Origin: Cohaesibacter intestini
GTDB lineage: Bacteria; Pseudomonadota; Alphaproteobacteria; Rhizobiales; Cohaesibacteraceae
Assembly (NCBI RefSeq): GCF_003324485.1
Contig: NZ_QODK01000009.1
Coordinates: 1-49,027, forward strand
Reading direction: 5' to 3'
Length of the DNA: 49,027 nucleotides
Shown here: positions 41,119 to 49,027 of the stretch, one piece after another
Layout of the letters: every line of letters starts with the position of its first letter
Numbering within the stretch: the first letter of the stretch is position 1
The notes under the pieces: generated by a model
Databases searched by the model: none
Told to the model about the DNA's origin: nothing
What the model saw: only the letters and a program-made list of their open reading frames with translations
Program-made: the position numbers and the translations under genes

Positions 41119-42582
41119 TCAGCAACCTGGCCAGGTGAGTGTGGGGACGGGAGGTGTGCCGTGATTGTAAAGGGGCCATTTCATGTAGCGCGTGACGGCT
41201 TCCGCCACGATGTCGGCATGATGCCCACGCACCATCGCAACATGATGTTCAAAGCCATTTTTGGTGACGAAATTCATCAGAGCCCGCAGGTCCTTTACCT
41301 TGGTGACGGCTATGCCACCATCCATACCAAAGGGATCATTGGTGAAGTCCCCTTCACCGGTGTAGGCCTTGAGCGTGCCGAGGCGATCATCAGACGACAG
41401 GCGGAAGAAGGTCATTGGCCCGGGCTCGACCTTGCCCTTCACAGCGCCAAAGCATTTTGACCGCCCAATGGTTTCGCCAAGCACATCCAGCTCGCCGATT
41501 TCCGGCGTCGCTCCAATGAATTGCTTGGGATAATTGCCGCAATGGGTGCAGACGCATTTGTCGATTTCATCCGCGTAATTGTTGTTCCAGTCAAGAATCG
41601 CGGACGGTGCTCCAGACGCAAGGGTGAGCGCATACATGGAAATCGCGCCCATGACATCCACCTCGCAAGCCGATGGCATCAATTCCTCACCCATCATCGA
41701 CATCGTAAGGCAAGTGGCACAGCCGAAATTGTCCTGCAGCGACCGCCAGCATTGGATCGCGGAGGCATCGCATTCATTCTCGGCAATCCAGCGGTTCACG
41801 GCCAAGGACCATTTTGCCTGTCTTGCAATTTGGCTCTCGGTGATATGGGCCGGGATCGTTCCATAGGCCTTAATCGCATCCAATTTGGCAGCAAGATCCG
41901 CATCGCTGTCAGCAATGGCATTGGCGGATGCGATCATCTCGGACATATCCACCGTGACCACCGTCAGACCACTGGCCTGAAGCAGCTTTTCAGAATAGCG
42001 CATGGTCTGGAAAGGACCGGTCCGGGCCCCAATGGCACCAATGCGTGCGTTTTTCAGGCCGCGAATTGTGCGGCAAAGGCGGGCGAAGCGGTCAAGATCT
42101 GCGCCAAATTCCTCGGACGAAACATCGCAGGTATGCGATGTGGTCTCGGTAAAGGGCACGCCATATTGATAGAAATTATTGGCGACCGACAATTTGCCAC
42201 AGAAGGCATCGCGTCGAGATTTGACATCGACCTTGTCGACCTCGTCATTGCTGGCCTGCAATAGGATGGGAAGATCGAGCTTGGCGCGATTGATCAATTC
42301 GGCAATCGCGATCTCGTCGCCGAAATTCGGCAAACAGATAACCAATCCGTCAAGAACATCACGCTTGGCCGAGAAATGGGCAGCATAGAGCTTGGCGTCA
42401 TCAATTGACTGGACAGCTCCATTCACCGTTGCATCAAACGGCAAAATTTCGACAGCGACCCCCAATCGGTCCAAATGGGCTATCACCTCGTCCCGCGCCG
42501 CCTTGCAGGGCGCGCCATTAAAAAACGCTCGACTTCCGATGACCACACCCAGTGTGATCTTGCGCATTGCGTTTTTGCTCAT
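41119..42582 (-). CDS. L-fucose/L-arabinose isomerase-family sugar isomerase
   Basis: A 487-residue member of the FucI/AraA superfamily. Seen are GSRAFFNGAPCKAARDEV near the N-terminus, IGARTGPFQTMRYSEKLLQ, IQCWRSLQDNFGCATCLTMSMMGEELMPSACEVDVMGA (metal Glu region), SAILDWNNNY (metal Asp) and the His-rich NGFEHHVAMVRGHHADIV near the C-terminus. Such enzymes convert an aldose to the 2-ketose using Mn2+. It is the promoter-proximal gene of the minus-strand operon, 415 bp from the divergent binding-protein gene. The specific sugar cannot be read. The neighbouring kinase and split transketolase make D-apiose (product D-apulose) the leading idea. GAGGAG lies 9 nt before the ATG. Confidence 0.88.
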   Translation of the reverse strand: MSKNAMRKITLGVVIGSRAFFNGAPCKAARDEVIAHLDRLGVAVEILPFDATVNGAVQSIDDAKLYAAHFSAKRDVLDGLVICLPNFGDEIAIAELINRAKLDLPILLQASNDEVDKVDVKSRRDAFCGKLSVANNFYQYGVPFTETTSHTCDVSSEEFGADLDRFARLCRTIRGLKNARIGAIGARTGPFQTMRYSEKLLQASGLTVVTVDMSEMIASANAIADSDADLAAKLDAIKAYGTIPAHITESQIARQAKWSLAVNRWIAENECDASAIQCWRSLQDNFGCATCLTMSMMGEELMPSACEVDVMGAISMYALTLASGAPSAILDWNNNYADEIDKCVCTHCGNYPKQFIGATPEIGELDVLGETIGRSKCFGAVKGKVEPGPMTFFRLSSDDRLGTLKAYTGEGDFTNDPFGMDGGIAVTKVKDLRALMNFVTKNGFEHHVAMVRGHHADIVAEAVTRYMKWPLYNHGTPPVPTLTWPGC

Positions 42583-42663
42583 AGTGGTCTGCTCCTCATC
42601 TTTGGAAAATCATAGCGCCCTTTAATCTGGTCTCCCAGCGCCATGAAGCTCCGTCTCTAATTC

Positions 42664-42685
42664 TCAATTACTATCGATTTCTTTC
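42664..42685 (-). promoter_or_regulatory. 22-bp shared motif, isomerase side (operator candidate)
   Basis: Read on the minus strand, the direction of isomerase transcription, this site begins GAAAGAAATCGATAGT and continues AATTGA. It differs from the site at 42903-42924 at one of 22 positions. It lies 82-103 bp upstream of the isomerase start. The probable binder is the DeoR-family protein of this cluster. Confidence 0.72.
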
Positions 42686-42856
42686 ATTTGCAATCGAAAA
42701 ACACATTAAAGTTAGAATTGCCATGGCTCTAGTTTACGAGAAATAGCCGCCAAAAGCCAGCATCAAAGCACCGGCCACCTTCCCCAAAATACGCAACTTT
42801 TCGCCATTTATTCATATATCTTCCCCTCTATCTTTTGAAACATACGCAGGATGTAG

Positions 42857-43939
<1,083 letters not shown>

Positions 43940-44043
43940 TCGTCAGGCAATCGCGCCGGCGCACAGGATCCAACGCGCCAGGTTTACTCTGCGGTGCTGC
44001 TGCCATGCAGCGCCGCTTCCCTCGAACGACATGAAGGTTCGAC

Positions 44044-44691
44044 ATGACCCGGACCCCTCTTCTGGCGGCCTGTCTCCTGACGATACTGCCCATCGTCGCG
44101 GGCTGCAAAATAGTCAAAAATCCCGATCCCAATGATGTAGCCCAAAGCGCGGCTCAAATGACCGACGCCGAACGTATGGCGGTACTGGCACAAGATGTCT
44201 ATGAGCCAAAACTGTTGCCCTATATGGATGACAAGGCACGAGCCATCACAAACATCCTGGCTGCCATTGCCACTGATCTCGACAAGGCCGGAGAGACTTT
44301 CGGCATCCCCAAAGCCAGCGAAGGCAGCCCTTGGAACTTTGTTGCAAAGGGACAGGGCGTTGTTGTTGCCTCCAATCGCACCTCGCGCGCGGCCAAGCTT
44401 GAAGTGGATGTGACCGGGGACAGCAAAGCGGACCTAACCGTGCAACTCGGTCCGGTCATCAAGGGAACGGCCTTGCGCGATTCAGCGAGCTTCTTTGTTT
44501 TCACCGATTTCCGCGATCAGATTGAATTTGCCAAACTGGCACGGGCCCTAAACGATGTGGCCAGTGCTGCCATTGACCTGCCAGAGGGTGATCTGATTGG
44601 CCAGTCGGTGCGTTTCACAGGTGCCTTCAGTCTGCCGAAACAACGTGATCCGATCCTGCTGGTGCCGGTGCAGATCGCTGTGGAGGACTGA
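44044..44691 (+). CDS. DUF2291 lipoprotein of a sugar ABC transporter
   Basis: A 215-residue predicted lipoprotein. The signal peptide ends in a lipobox LPIVAGC with the modified Cys at residue 21. The rest matches DUF2291 (PDPNDVAQSAAQMTDAERMAVLAQDVYEPKLLPYMDDKARAITNILAAIATDLDKAGETFG, then AKLEVDVTGDSKADLTVQLGPVIKGTALRDSASFFVFTDFRDQIEFAKLARALNDVA). DUF2291 genes are usually found between the binding protein and the ATPase of ribose-type importers, as here. It lies 104 bp after the binding-protein gene and 3 bp before the ATPase gene. Its role, anchored on the outer face of the inner membrane or in the outer membrane, is not known. A part in transporter assembly or ligand delivery is inference. 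Confidence 0.9.
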   Translation: MTRTPLLAACLLTILPIVAGCKIVKNPDPNDVAQSAAQMTDAERMAVLAQDVYEPKLLPYMDDKARAITNILAAIATDLDKAGETFGIPKASEGSPWNFVAKGQGVVVASNRTSRAAKLEVDVTGDSKADLTVQLGPVIKGTALRDSASFFVFTDFRDQIEFAKLARALNDVASAAIDLPEGDLIGQSVRFTGAFSLPKQRDPILLVPVQIAVED

Positions 44692-44694
44692 GCG

Positions 44695-46269
44695 ATGTCA
44701 GCCAATGAAACCACCCCCAAGACGGGTCCGGACATCGGCCTGAAAATCCGCGACGGGGTTAAAGTCTATCCGGGAACCATCGCGCTCAATCATGTCGATT
44801 TTGACCTCTATATGGGCGCTGTGAATGTGCTTGTCGGGGAGAATGGCGCGGGCAAATCAACCATGATGAAAATCGTGGCTGGAGTTGAGCCGCTGACCCT
44901 TGGCAGCATGGAATTGTGGGGCGACCCGGTTAAATTCTACAACAAAAATCAGGCCGAAGCCGCGGGCATCGGTATTGTGTTTCAGGAACTCAATCTGTTT
45001 CCCAATTTGAGTGTGGCGGAAAATATCTTCATCGGGCGTGAAAAGACACGCGCCGGGATCGATATTGATCGCGACCATCAGCGCGCAGAAACCCGCAAAA
45101 TCCTCAAGCGCCTTGAGCATGAAGATATCGACCCCGATACCCCCGTGGGTGACTTGCGCATTGGCCAGCAACAGATCGTTGAGATTGCCAAATCATTGGT
45201 TCAGAATGCCCGCATTCTGATCCTTGATGAGCCGACATCGGCCCTGTCAGCCAATGAGGTCGAGATCCTCTTTCGCGTCATCCGCGACCTCAAGTCCGAA
45301 GGGGTCGGCATTGTCTATATTTCGCACCGATTGGAGGAATTGGTGCGGATTGGTGACTATATTACCGTCTTGAGGGACGGCAAAATCACCGGCGCCCGTT
45401 CGATGGACGGGATTGATGTGAGCTGGATCGTGAAAAACATGATCGGCGGAGCCTCAAAGGACTTTCCCAAAACCCAAGTGCTGGAATTTGGCGAGGAAAT
45501 CTTTCGCGCAGAAAATATCACCTTGCCAAGAATGGGCGGCGGCTATCTTGTCGATCAGGTATCCATGTCCGTTCGGGCCGGCGAGATTTTGGGTGTTTAT
45601 GGCTTGATGGGCGCGGGTCGTTCCGAGTTCTTTGAGTGCATTATGGCTCAGCATCCCTCTGCAGGTGGCAAGGTTTTCGTGGCAGGGCAAGAGGTGCGCG
45701 ACAAGAGCGTGGCAGGCCGCATCAATCATGGCATCGCTCTGATCCCTGAAAACCGCAAGCAGGATGGCCTGATCGAGATATTGCCCATTCGCGAAAATAT
45801 CACCCTGTCCTCATTGAGAGAGTTTACAAAGCTGTTTCATATGAGCCTTGTCCGCGAGGCGAAAGCAGCTGCTGACTATGTCCGCAAGCTGTCGATCAAG
45901 ATTGCCTCATTGGAAAATCCGGTTTCCAGCCTGTCGGGCGGCAACCAGCAGAAGGTGGTGGTTTCCAAGGCGCTGATGACCCATCCAAAGATTCTTCTGA
46001 TGGATGAACCCTCACGCGGGATCGATATTGGCGCCAAGGCCGAAATGTTCCGCACCATGCGGGAACTGACCGCTGAGGGTCTCGGCATCATCTTTGTCAC
46101 GTCCGACCTTGAAGAGGTGATGGCGCTGAGCGACAGAATTGTCGTGATGGCAAACGGACAGATCAGCGGCGAGTTCGACGCGCAAAGCGTGACCAGCGAG
46201 GAACTCGTCTCCGCATCCACACCAGGAAAAGTCAACGAACATCGCGCTTTGGAGGAAGCCCTATCATGA
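44695..46269 (+). CDS. Sugar ABC transporter ATP-binding protein (double ATPase)
   Basis: A 524-residue tandem ATPase of the RbsA/XylG type. The first half has Walker A GENGAGKST, LRIGQQQIVEIAKSL in place of a classical signature and Walker B ILILDEPTSAL. The second half has the typical degenerate Walker A GLMGAGRSEFFE, a good LSGGNQQKVVVSKAL and LLMDEPSRGIDIG. It powers uptake with the single-gene permease downstream (4-bp overlap, ATGA). The length is about 20 residues more than RbsA, mostly N-terminal. The start is 3 bp after the DUF2291 stop. Confidence 0.95.
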   Translation: MSANETTPKTGPDIGLKIRDGVKVYPGTIALNHVDFDLYMGAVNVLVGENGAGKSTMMKIVAGVEPLTLGSMELWGDPVKFYNKNQAEAAGIGIVFQELNLFPNLSVAENIFIGREKTRAGIDIDRDHQRAETRKILKRLEHEDIDPDTPVGDLRIGQQQIVEIAKSLVQNARILILDEPTSALSANEVEILFRVIRDLKSEGVGIVYISHRLEELVRIGDYITVLRDGKITGARSMDGIDVSWIVKNMIGGASKDFPKTQVLEFGEEIFRAENITLPRMGGGYLVDQVSMSVRAGEILGVYGLMGAGRSEFFECIMAQHPSAGGKVFVAGQEVRDKSVAGRINHGIALIPENRKQDGLIEILPIRENITLSSLREFTKLFHMSLVREAKAAADYVRKLSIKIASLENPVSSLSGGNQQKVVVSKALMTHPKILLMDEPSRGIDIGAKAEMFRTMRELTAEGLGIIFVTSDLEEVMALSDRIVVMANGQISGEFDAQSVTSEELVSASTPGKVNEHRALEEALS

Positions 46270-47342
46270 ATAGTGCCACAGCGAACCCCACAGCCAATCC
46301 ATCAACGGACAACACATCAGGTGCTCTGTTGCTTTTGCTACTAAAAGCACGCACCTTCATTGCGCTTATTCTTGTCTTTGCCTTCTTTGCCTTTGCTGCG
46401 CCAAATTTTCTCAGCACGGCCAACATGATTATCATGTCCAAACATGTCGCGCTGAATGCCTTTCTGGCGATCGGCATGACCTTTGTCATCATCACCGGTG
46501 GCATTGATCTTTCGGTCGGCTCAATTGTGGGCTTTTGCGGCATGGTCGCCGGATGGCTCATTCTCAATGGGGTTGATTTGGGTCTTGGCTGGACAATCCA
46601 GTTCAACACAATCGAAATCATGCTTGTCGTCATTTGCGTTGGCATCCTGATTGGCCTTGTGAATGGCATTCTCATAACCAAGCTCAATGTGGCGCCCTTC
46701 ATTGCCACACTTGGCATGCTGTATGTCGCGCGCGGTGGGGCTTTGCTCTCGTCCGACGGCCGCACATTCCCCAATCTCAATGGGTCAGCAGACTATGGCA
46801 ATGACAGCTTTTATCTGATTGGAGCAGGCGATTTTCTCGGCATGCCTATCTCGATCTGGATGCTGGTCGTGGTTGGATTGGGGGCGGCCTATGTGGCCAG
46901 CCGCACACCGCTTGGTCGCTATATTTATGCGGTGGGTGGCAATGAAAAGGGCGCAGCCCTCTCCGGCGTCAATGTCCATATGGTCAAAATCGCGGTCTAT
47001 ATGTTTTCTGGCTTCTGCGCGGCCTTGGTCGGGTTGATCATCTCCTCGCAATTGGTTGCGTCTCACCCAGCAACCGGCAATATGTTCGAACTCAATGCCA
47101 TCGCGGCAGCTGTGCTGGGCGGCACCTCGATGTCTGGCGGGCGCGGCAAGATTGCGGGCACTATCGTGGGGGCTTTCGTCATCGGCATCCTGTCTGACGG
47201 TCTGGTGATGATGGGCGTCTCCGCCTTCTGGCAGACCGTGATCAAGGGCCTTGTAATCATCGCCGCTGTTGTCGTTGATCAGGCACAACAGAAGCTGCAA
47301 GCCCGGGTCGTGCTGCAACAGCAGGCCGCCCTAAACGAGTAG
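46266..47342 (+). CDS. Sugar ABC transporter permease (ribose type)
   Basis: A 358-residue membrane protein with 8-10 spans. It carries GMTFVIITGGIDLSVGSIVGFCGM, the hallmark of BPD_transp_2/RbsC permeases, then GLVNGILITKLNVAPFIATLGMLYVARG, GRYIYAVGGNEKGAALSGVNV and NMFELNAIAAAVLGGTSMSGGRGKIAGTIVGAFVIGIL. It forms a homodimeric pore fed by the binding protein at 42998. It overlaps the ATPase by 4 bp. It ends with a coiled Gln-rich tail. A terminator at 47375 follows, after which the regulator gene starts separately. Confidence 0.95.
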   Translation: MNSATANPTANPSTDNTSGALLLLLLKARTFIALILVFAFFAFAAPNFLSTANMIIMSKHVALNAFLAIGMTFVIITGGIDLSVGSIVGFCGMVAGWLILNGVDLGLGWTIQFNTIEIMLVVICVGILIGLVNGILITKLNVAPFIATLGMLYVARGGALLSSDGRTFPNLNGSADYGNDSFYLIGAGDFLGMPISIWMLVVVGLGAAYVASRTPLGRYIYAVGGNEKGAALSGVNVHMVKIAVYMFSGFCAALVGLIISSQLVASHPATGNMFELNAIAAAVLGGTSMSGGRGKIAGTIVGAFVIGILSDGLVMMGVSAFWQTVIKGLVIIAAVVVDQAQQKLQARVVLQQQAALNE

Positions 47343-47374
47343 CATCCGCTTCGATGCAAGCTCAAAAGCATGAT

Positions 47375-47408
47375 CTCTGTCGACCTTTCTCGGTCGACAG
47401 AGCTTTTC
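47375..47408 (+). terminator. Intrinsic terminator after the ABC transporter operon
   Basis: CTCTGTCGACC (47375-47385) pairs with GGTCGACAGAG (47392-47402) around TTTCTC, followed by CTTTTC. It is located 32 bp after the permease stop, so the deoR-type gene downstream probably has its own promoter or relies on read-through. Confidence 0.8.
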
Positions 47409-47482
47409 AAGCGAGATCCATTGCCTTCGATTCAGCGGAGTGCTAGGAAAAGCCAGTTTCGCCAGATGAGATCCGGATCACA

Positions 47483-48304
47483 ATGAACAAGCCGAACGAG
47501 AAAATAACAGCGACCACAAATGACGGGATTACCGGCCTTTTGGCTGAGCCTCGCCGGCGCAAGATCCTCGAGTGGCTCCGAGAGGAAGGCAGTGCTCGGG
47601 TGCGGGATCTGTCGGCAGCCTTTGAAGTCTCCGAAGCCACGATCCGTCAGGATCTGGAAAGGCTGGAAGCCGAAGGCAGCATCACCCGTGAGCATGGCGG
47701 TGCGCATCTGCGACGACAATCCCCTGCTCCCGTCGGAACGATGGTTCTCCAGCATATGGAGAATATGGACAAGAAGCGCCTGATCGGCAGTTATGCCGCT
47801 TCGCTGGTTGGCAATCATGAAACCATCATCATGGATGCTGGCACCACCACCACGGAAGTTGCCACCCGCATCACCGATCGCCAGGGCATGACAGTGATCA
47901 CCAATGCGCTCAACATTGCCATCATCCTTGGTCAGTCTCCCGGCTATGCGGTCCATCTTCCGGGTGGTCAGTTCAAGTCACCAACCCTGTCGATCAGCGG
48001 CGACCATGCGGTTGAGTATTTCAAGAATATTTATGCTGGAAAGCTGTTTCTGGCGACGGCTGGCGTAGGGGCCGACACAGGCCTTACCTATCCCAGCTTC
48101 GCGGATCTTGAACTGAAAAAAGCCATGATCCGGGCCGCGTCCCATGTCTATCTCGTCGCGGACTCCACCAAGGTGAACAAATCATCCTTCACTCGCCTCG
48201 GAGCGCTGGAGTTGATCCATTCCTTCATCACCGATGATGGCATTTCCGATCGTGATGCCAAGGAATTCGAAAAGCGCGGTGTCGAAGTTCTGATTGCCAG
48301 ATAA
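47483..48304 (+). CDS. DeoR/GlpR-family regulator of the sugar cluster
   Basis: A 273-residue DeoR-type repressor. The N-terminal winged helix is RRRKILEWLREEGSARVRDLSAAFEVSEATIRQDLERLEAEGSITREHGGA. The sugar-phosphate sensing domain has IGSYAASLVGNHETIIMDAGTTTTEVATRI, GQSPGYAVHLPGGQFKSPTLSISG and FLATAGVGADTGLTYPSFADLELKKAMI, then YLVADSTKVNKSSFTRLGAL. It should sense a phosphorylated intermediate of the pathway (such as the kinase product) and release the shared 22-bp operator motif. The last codons (KRGVEVLIAR) are at the normal family end, but right after the stop the sequence becomes part of an integrase gene, so a rearrangement breakpoint lies at its 3' end. Confidence 0.94.
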   Translation: MNKPNEKITATTNDGITGLLAEPRRRKILEWLREEGSARVRDLSAAFEVSEATIRQDLERLEAEGSITREHGGAHLRRQSPAPVGTMVLQHMENMDKKRLIGSYAASLVGNHETIIMDAGTTTTEVATRITDRQGMTVITNALNIAIILGQSPGYAVHLPGGQFKSPTLSISGDHAVEYFKNIYAGKLFLATAGVGADTGLTYPSFADLELKKAMIRAASHVYLVADSTKVNKSSFTRLGALELIHSFITDDGISDRDAKEFEKRGVEVLIAR

Positions 48305-48634
48305 CTCCTCAATGCTTTCGGGCATGGCAAGTTTATCTGAAGGGATGTAGTCGAAACGCATGGCCTTGGCACGCGAGATCGCGGTTTCATAACGACGAAC
48401 GGCCACAGGTGTTGTTTGGCCTTCCATTCGCAATTCGGTCCAGTAATCATCGTCTGCTTTCTCTGTCGCATCGCGACGTAAGCGCGCCGTACCCAGATCG
48501 TCCGTATCAAGAGACCGGCGTATCATGGCTTCATCATAGTGATTGGCGACATCCACGGGAACACGCCTTACATAATGCCAGCGCCTCCCTCGTTCTTGCA
48601 TGTAGCGATTTTCTTTGCGTATCCGGAGATCCAT
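48305..48634 (-). pseudogene. Truncated tyrosine integrase (N-terminal fragment)
   Basis: About 110 codons of the N-terminal domain of a DUF6538-type integrase read leftward from ATG at 48634 (MDLRIRKENRYMQERGRRWHYVRRVPVDVANHYDEAMIRRSLDTDDLGTARLRRDATEKADDDYW...). Homology stops around 48305, where the frame runs antisense into the deoR-type gene, so core-binding and catalytic domains are gone. It is related in layout to the intact integrase at 2763 but not a copy. The upstream flank carries TGTGTAAC and TGTGTGAC motifs like the tandem repeat before that integrase. It is the remnant of a mobile element removed or cut by a rearrangement. Confidence 0.8.
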
Positions 48635-48903
48635 GTCACACAATTCGTTACACAAAATACCGCATGACACAGCCGCCAACATAGGCGTGTCGGTCAATGA
48701 ATTGATTTTAAATGGAAATTTGATATGGCAACATCAGGGATATGGTAAAGTCGGGTGAGTTGCAATCAATTATATAAACGGCTAGTTTCTGCCATTTTCA
48801 TCGAAATATAGGCCACATTGTTACACAAATTGTTGCGCAGCCAGAGCGATCTAGGTCTCGGTTCAGATCCCCATCACCGCATGGGATAAACTCGTAAAAT
48901 GGG
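48635..48903. other. Flank between integrase fragment and second IS copy
   Basis: No gene. It holds two TGTGTAAC-type motifs on the minus strand (about 48635-48657 and 48811-48835). GGTTCAGATCC near 48855 superficially recalls a tRNA T-arm but does not fold as one. Confidence 0.5.
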
Positions 48904-49027
48904 CGAATGGTGTTGAAAAAGTAGCTGTTGAAGTAATCGCTTGGTCCTGATTCAATCCTTTTAGGAAAAGGGGGGATTTGCGAATGCTGGGACCGAGGCA
49001 AGTTGCGCAGGCAGCGCTCTTTTACGA
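48904..49027 (+). mobile_element. IS1182-family insertion sequence, copy 2 (cut by window end)
   Basis: From 48904 the sequence matches the reverse complement of copy 1 starting at 36023 with about 94 percent identity over the roughly 124 bp visible. It is inverted relative to copy 1. The element continues beyond the window. Confidence 0.85.
48984..49027 (+). CDS. IS1182-family transposase, 5' end only
   Basis: ATG at 48984 opens MLGPRQVAQAALFYE, identical at the protein level to the first 15 residues of the transposase at 34585-35943. The rest lies outside the window. Silent differences show it is a distinct copy. Confidence 0.85.
   Translation, partial: MLGPRQVAQAALFY

Noticed and set aside
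48850-48880. tRNA-like 3' end (GGTTCAGATCC) near the second IS copy
   Set aside because: The T-loop and stem do not pair and no acceptor or anticodon arm can be found; not a tRNA or attachment site on this evidence.

Overview
The window looks like chromosomal DNA of an alphaproteobacterium, most likely a Hyphomicrobiales-type organism. Grounds are the TRAP and ribose-type ABC transporters, the RibB protein with a degenerate RibA-like C-terminus, the PxpABC cluster and the rhizobial style of the regulators. A marine genus such as Cohaesibacter would fit, but that is a guess from gene content. Coding density is high in the catabolic blocks and drops in three accessory patches: about 2.2-4.3 kb, 22.6-30.5 kb and 34.0-36.5 kb. 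The right edge, from 48.3 kb, is also accessory.

Layout. (1) 1-2.2 kb: the end of an arsenic resistance operon, with a thioredoxin-type ArsC, the Acr3 efflux pump, a small Cys/His-rich protein and a glutaredoxin-type ArsC. (2) 2.7-4.1 kb: a tyrosine integrase. (3) 4.3-17.3 kb: an amino-acid/oxo-acid block. It holds glutamate dehydrogenase, a D-2-hydroxyacid dehydrogenase, a minus-strand SDR-TRAP(PQM)-aminotransferase operon, a divergent LysR regulator, and a plus-strand RraA-like aldolase/decarboxylase-PxpB-PxpC-BCCP-like-PxpA operon for opening 5-oxoproline or an analogue. (4) 17.3-22.6 kb: a gluconate/idonate block (LacI regulator, gnd, idnD, idnO, gntK) with palindromic operator candidates at three promoters. 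(5) 22.6-30.5 kb: an accessory island with a membrane/coiled-coil protein, two large overlapping divergent tyrosine recombinases and two small unknown proteins. (6) 30.5-34.1 kb: a three-gene operon of coiled-coil/membrane proteins including a DUF6384-type protein. (7) 34.6-36.0 kb: an intact IS1182-type element. (8) 36.5-37.6 kb: ribB. (9) 37.7-48.3 kb: a complete sugar catabolic regulon with FGGY kinase, split transketolase, FucI/AraA-type isomerase, a ribose-type ABC importer with a DUF2291 lipoprotein, and a DeoR regulator. (10) 48.3-49.0 kb: a truncated integrase and the start of a second, inverted IS1182 copy.

How the genes work together. The sugar regulon imports a sugar, isomerises it to a ketose, phosphorylates it and splits it by transketolase without an aldolase. 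The described D-apiose route through apulose 4-phosphate has this logic and is my leading hypothesis. Its two divergent arms share a 22-bp promoter-proximal motif, which I propose is the DeoR operator. The Pxp block could open pyroglutamate or a substituted analogue, transaminate the product and cleave it with the RraA-like enzyme.

The least explained items are the recombinase pair with its small companions, the BCCP-like protein that lacks the biotin lysine, the small Cys/His protein in the ars operon, and the three-gene coiled-coil operon.
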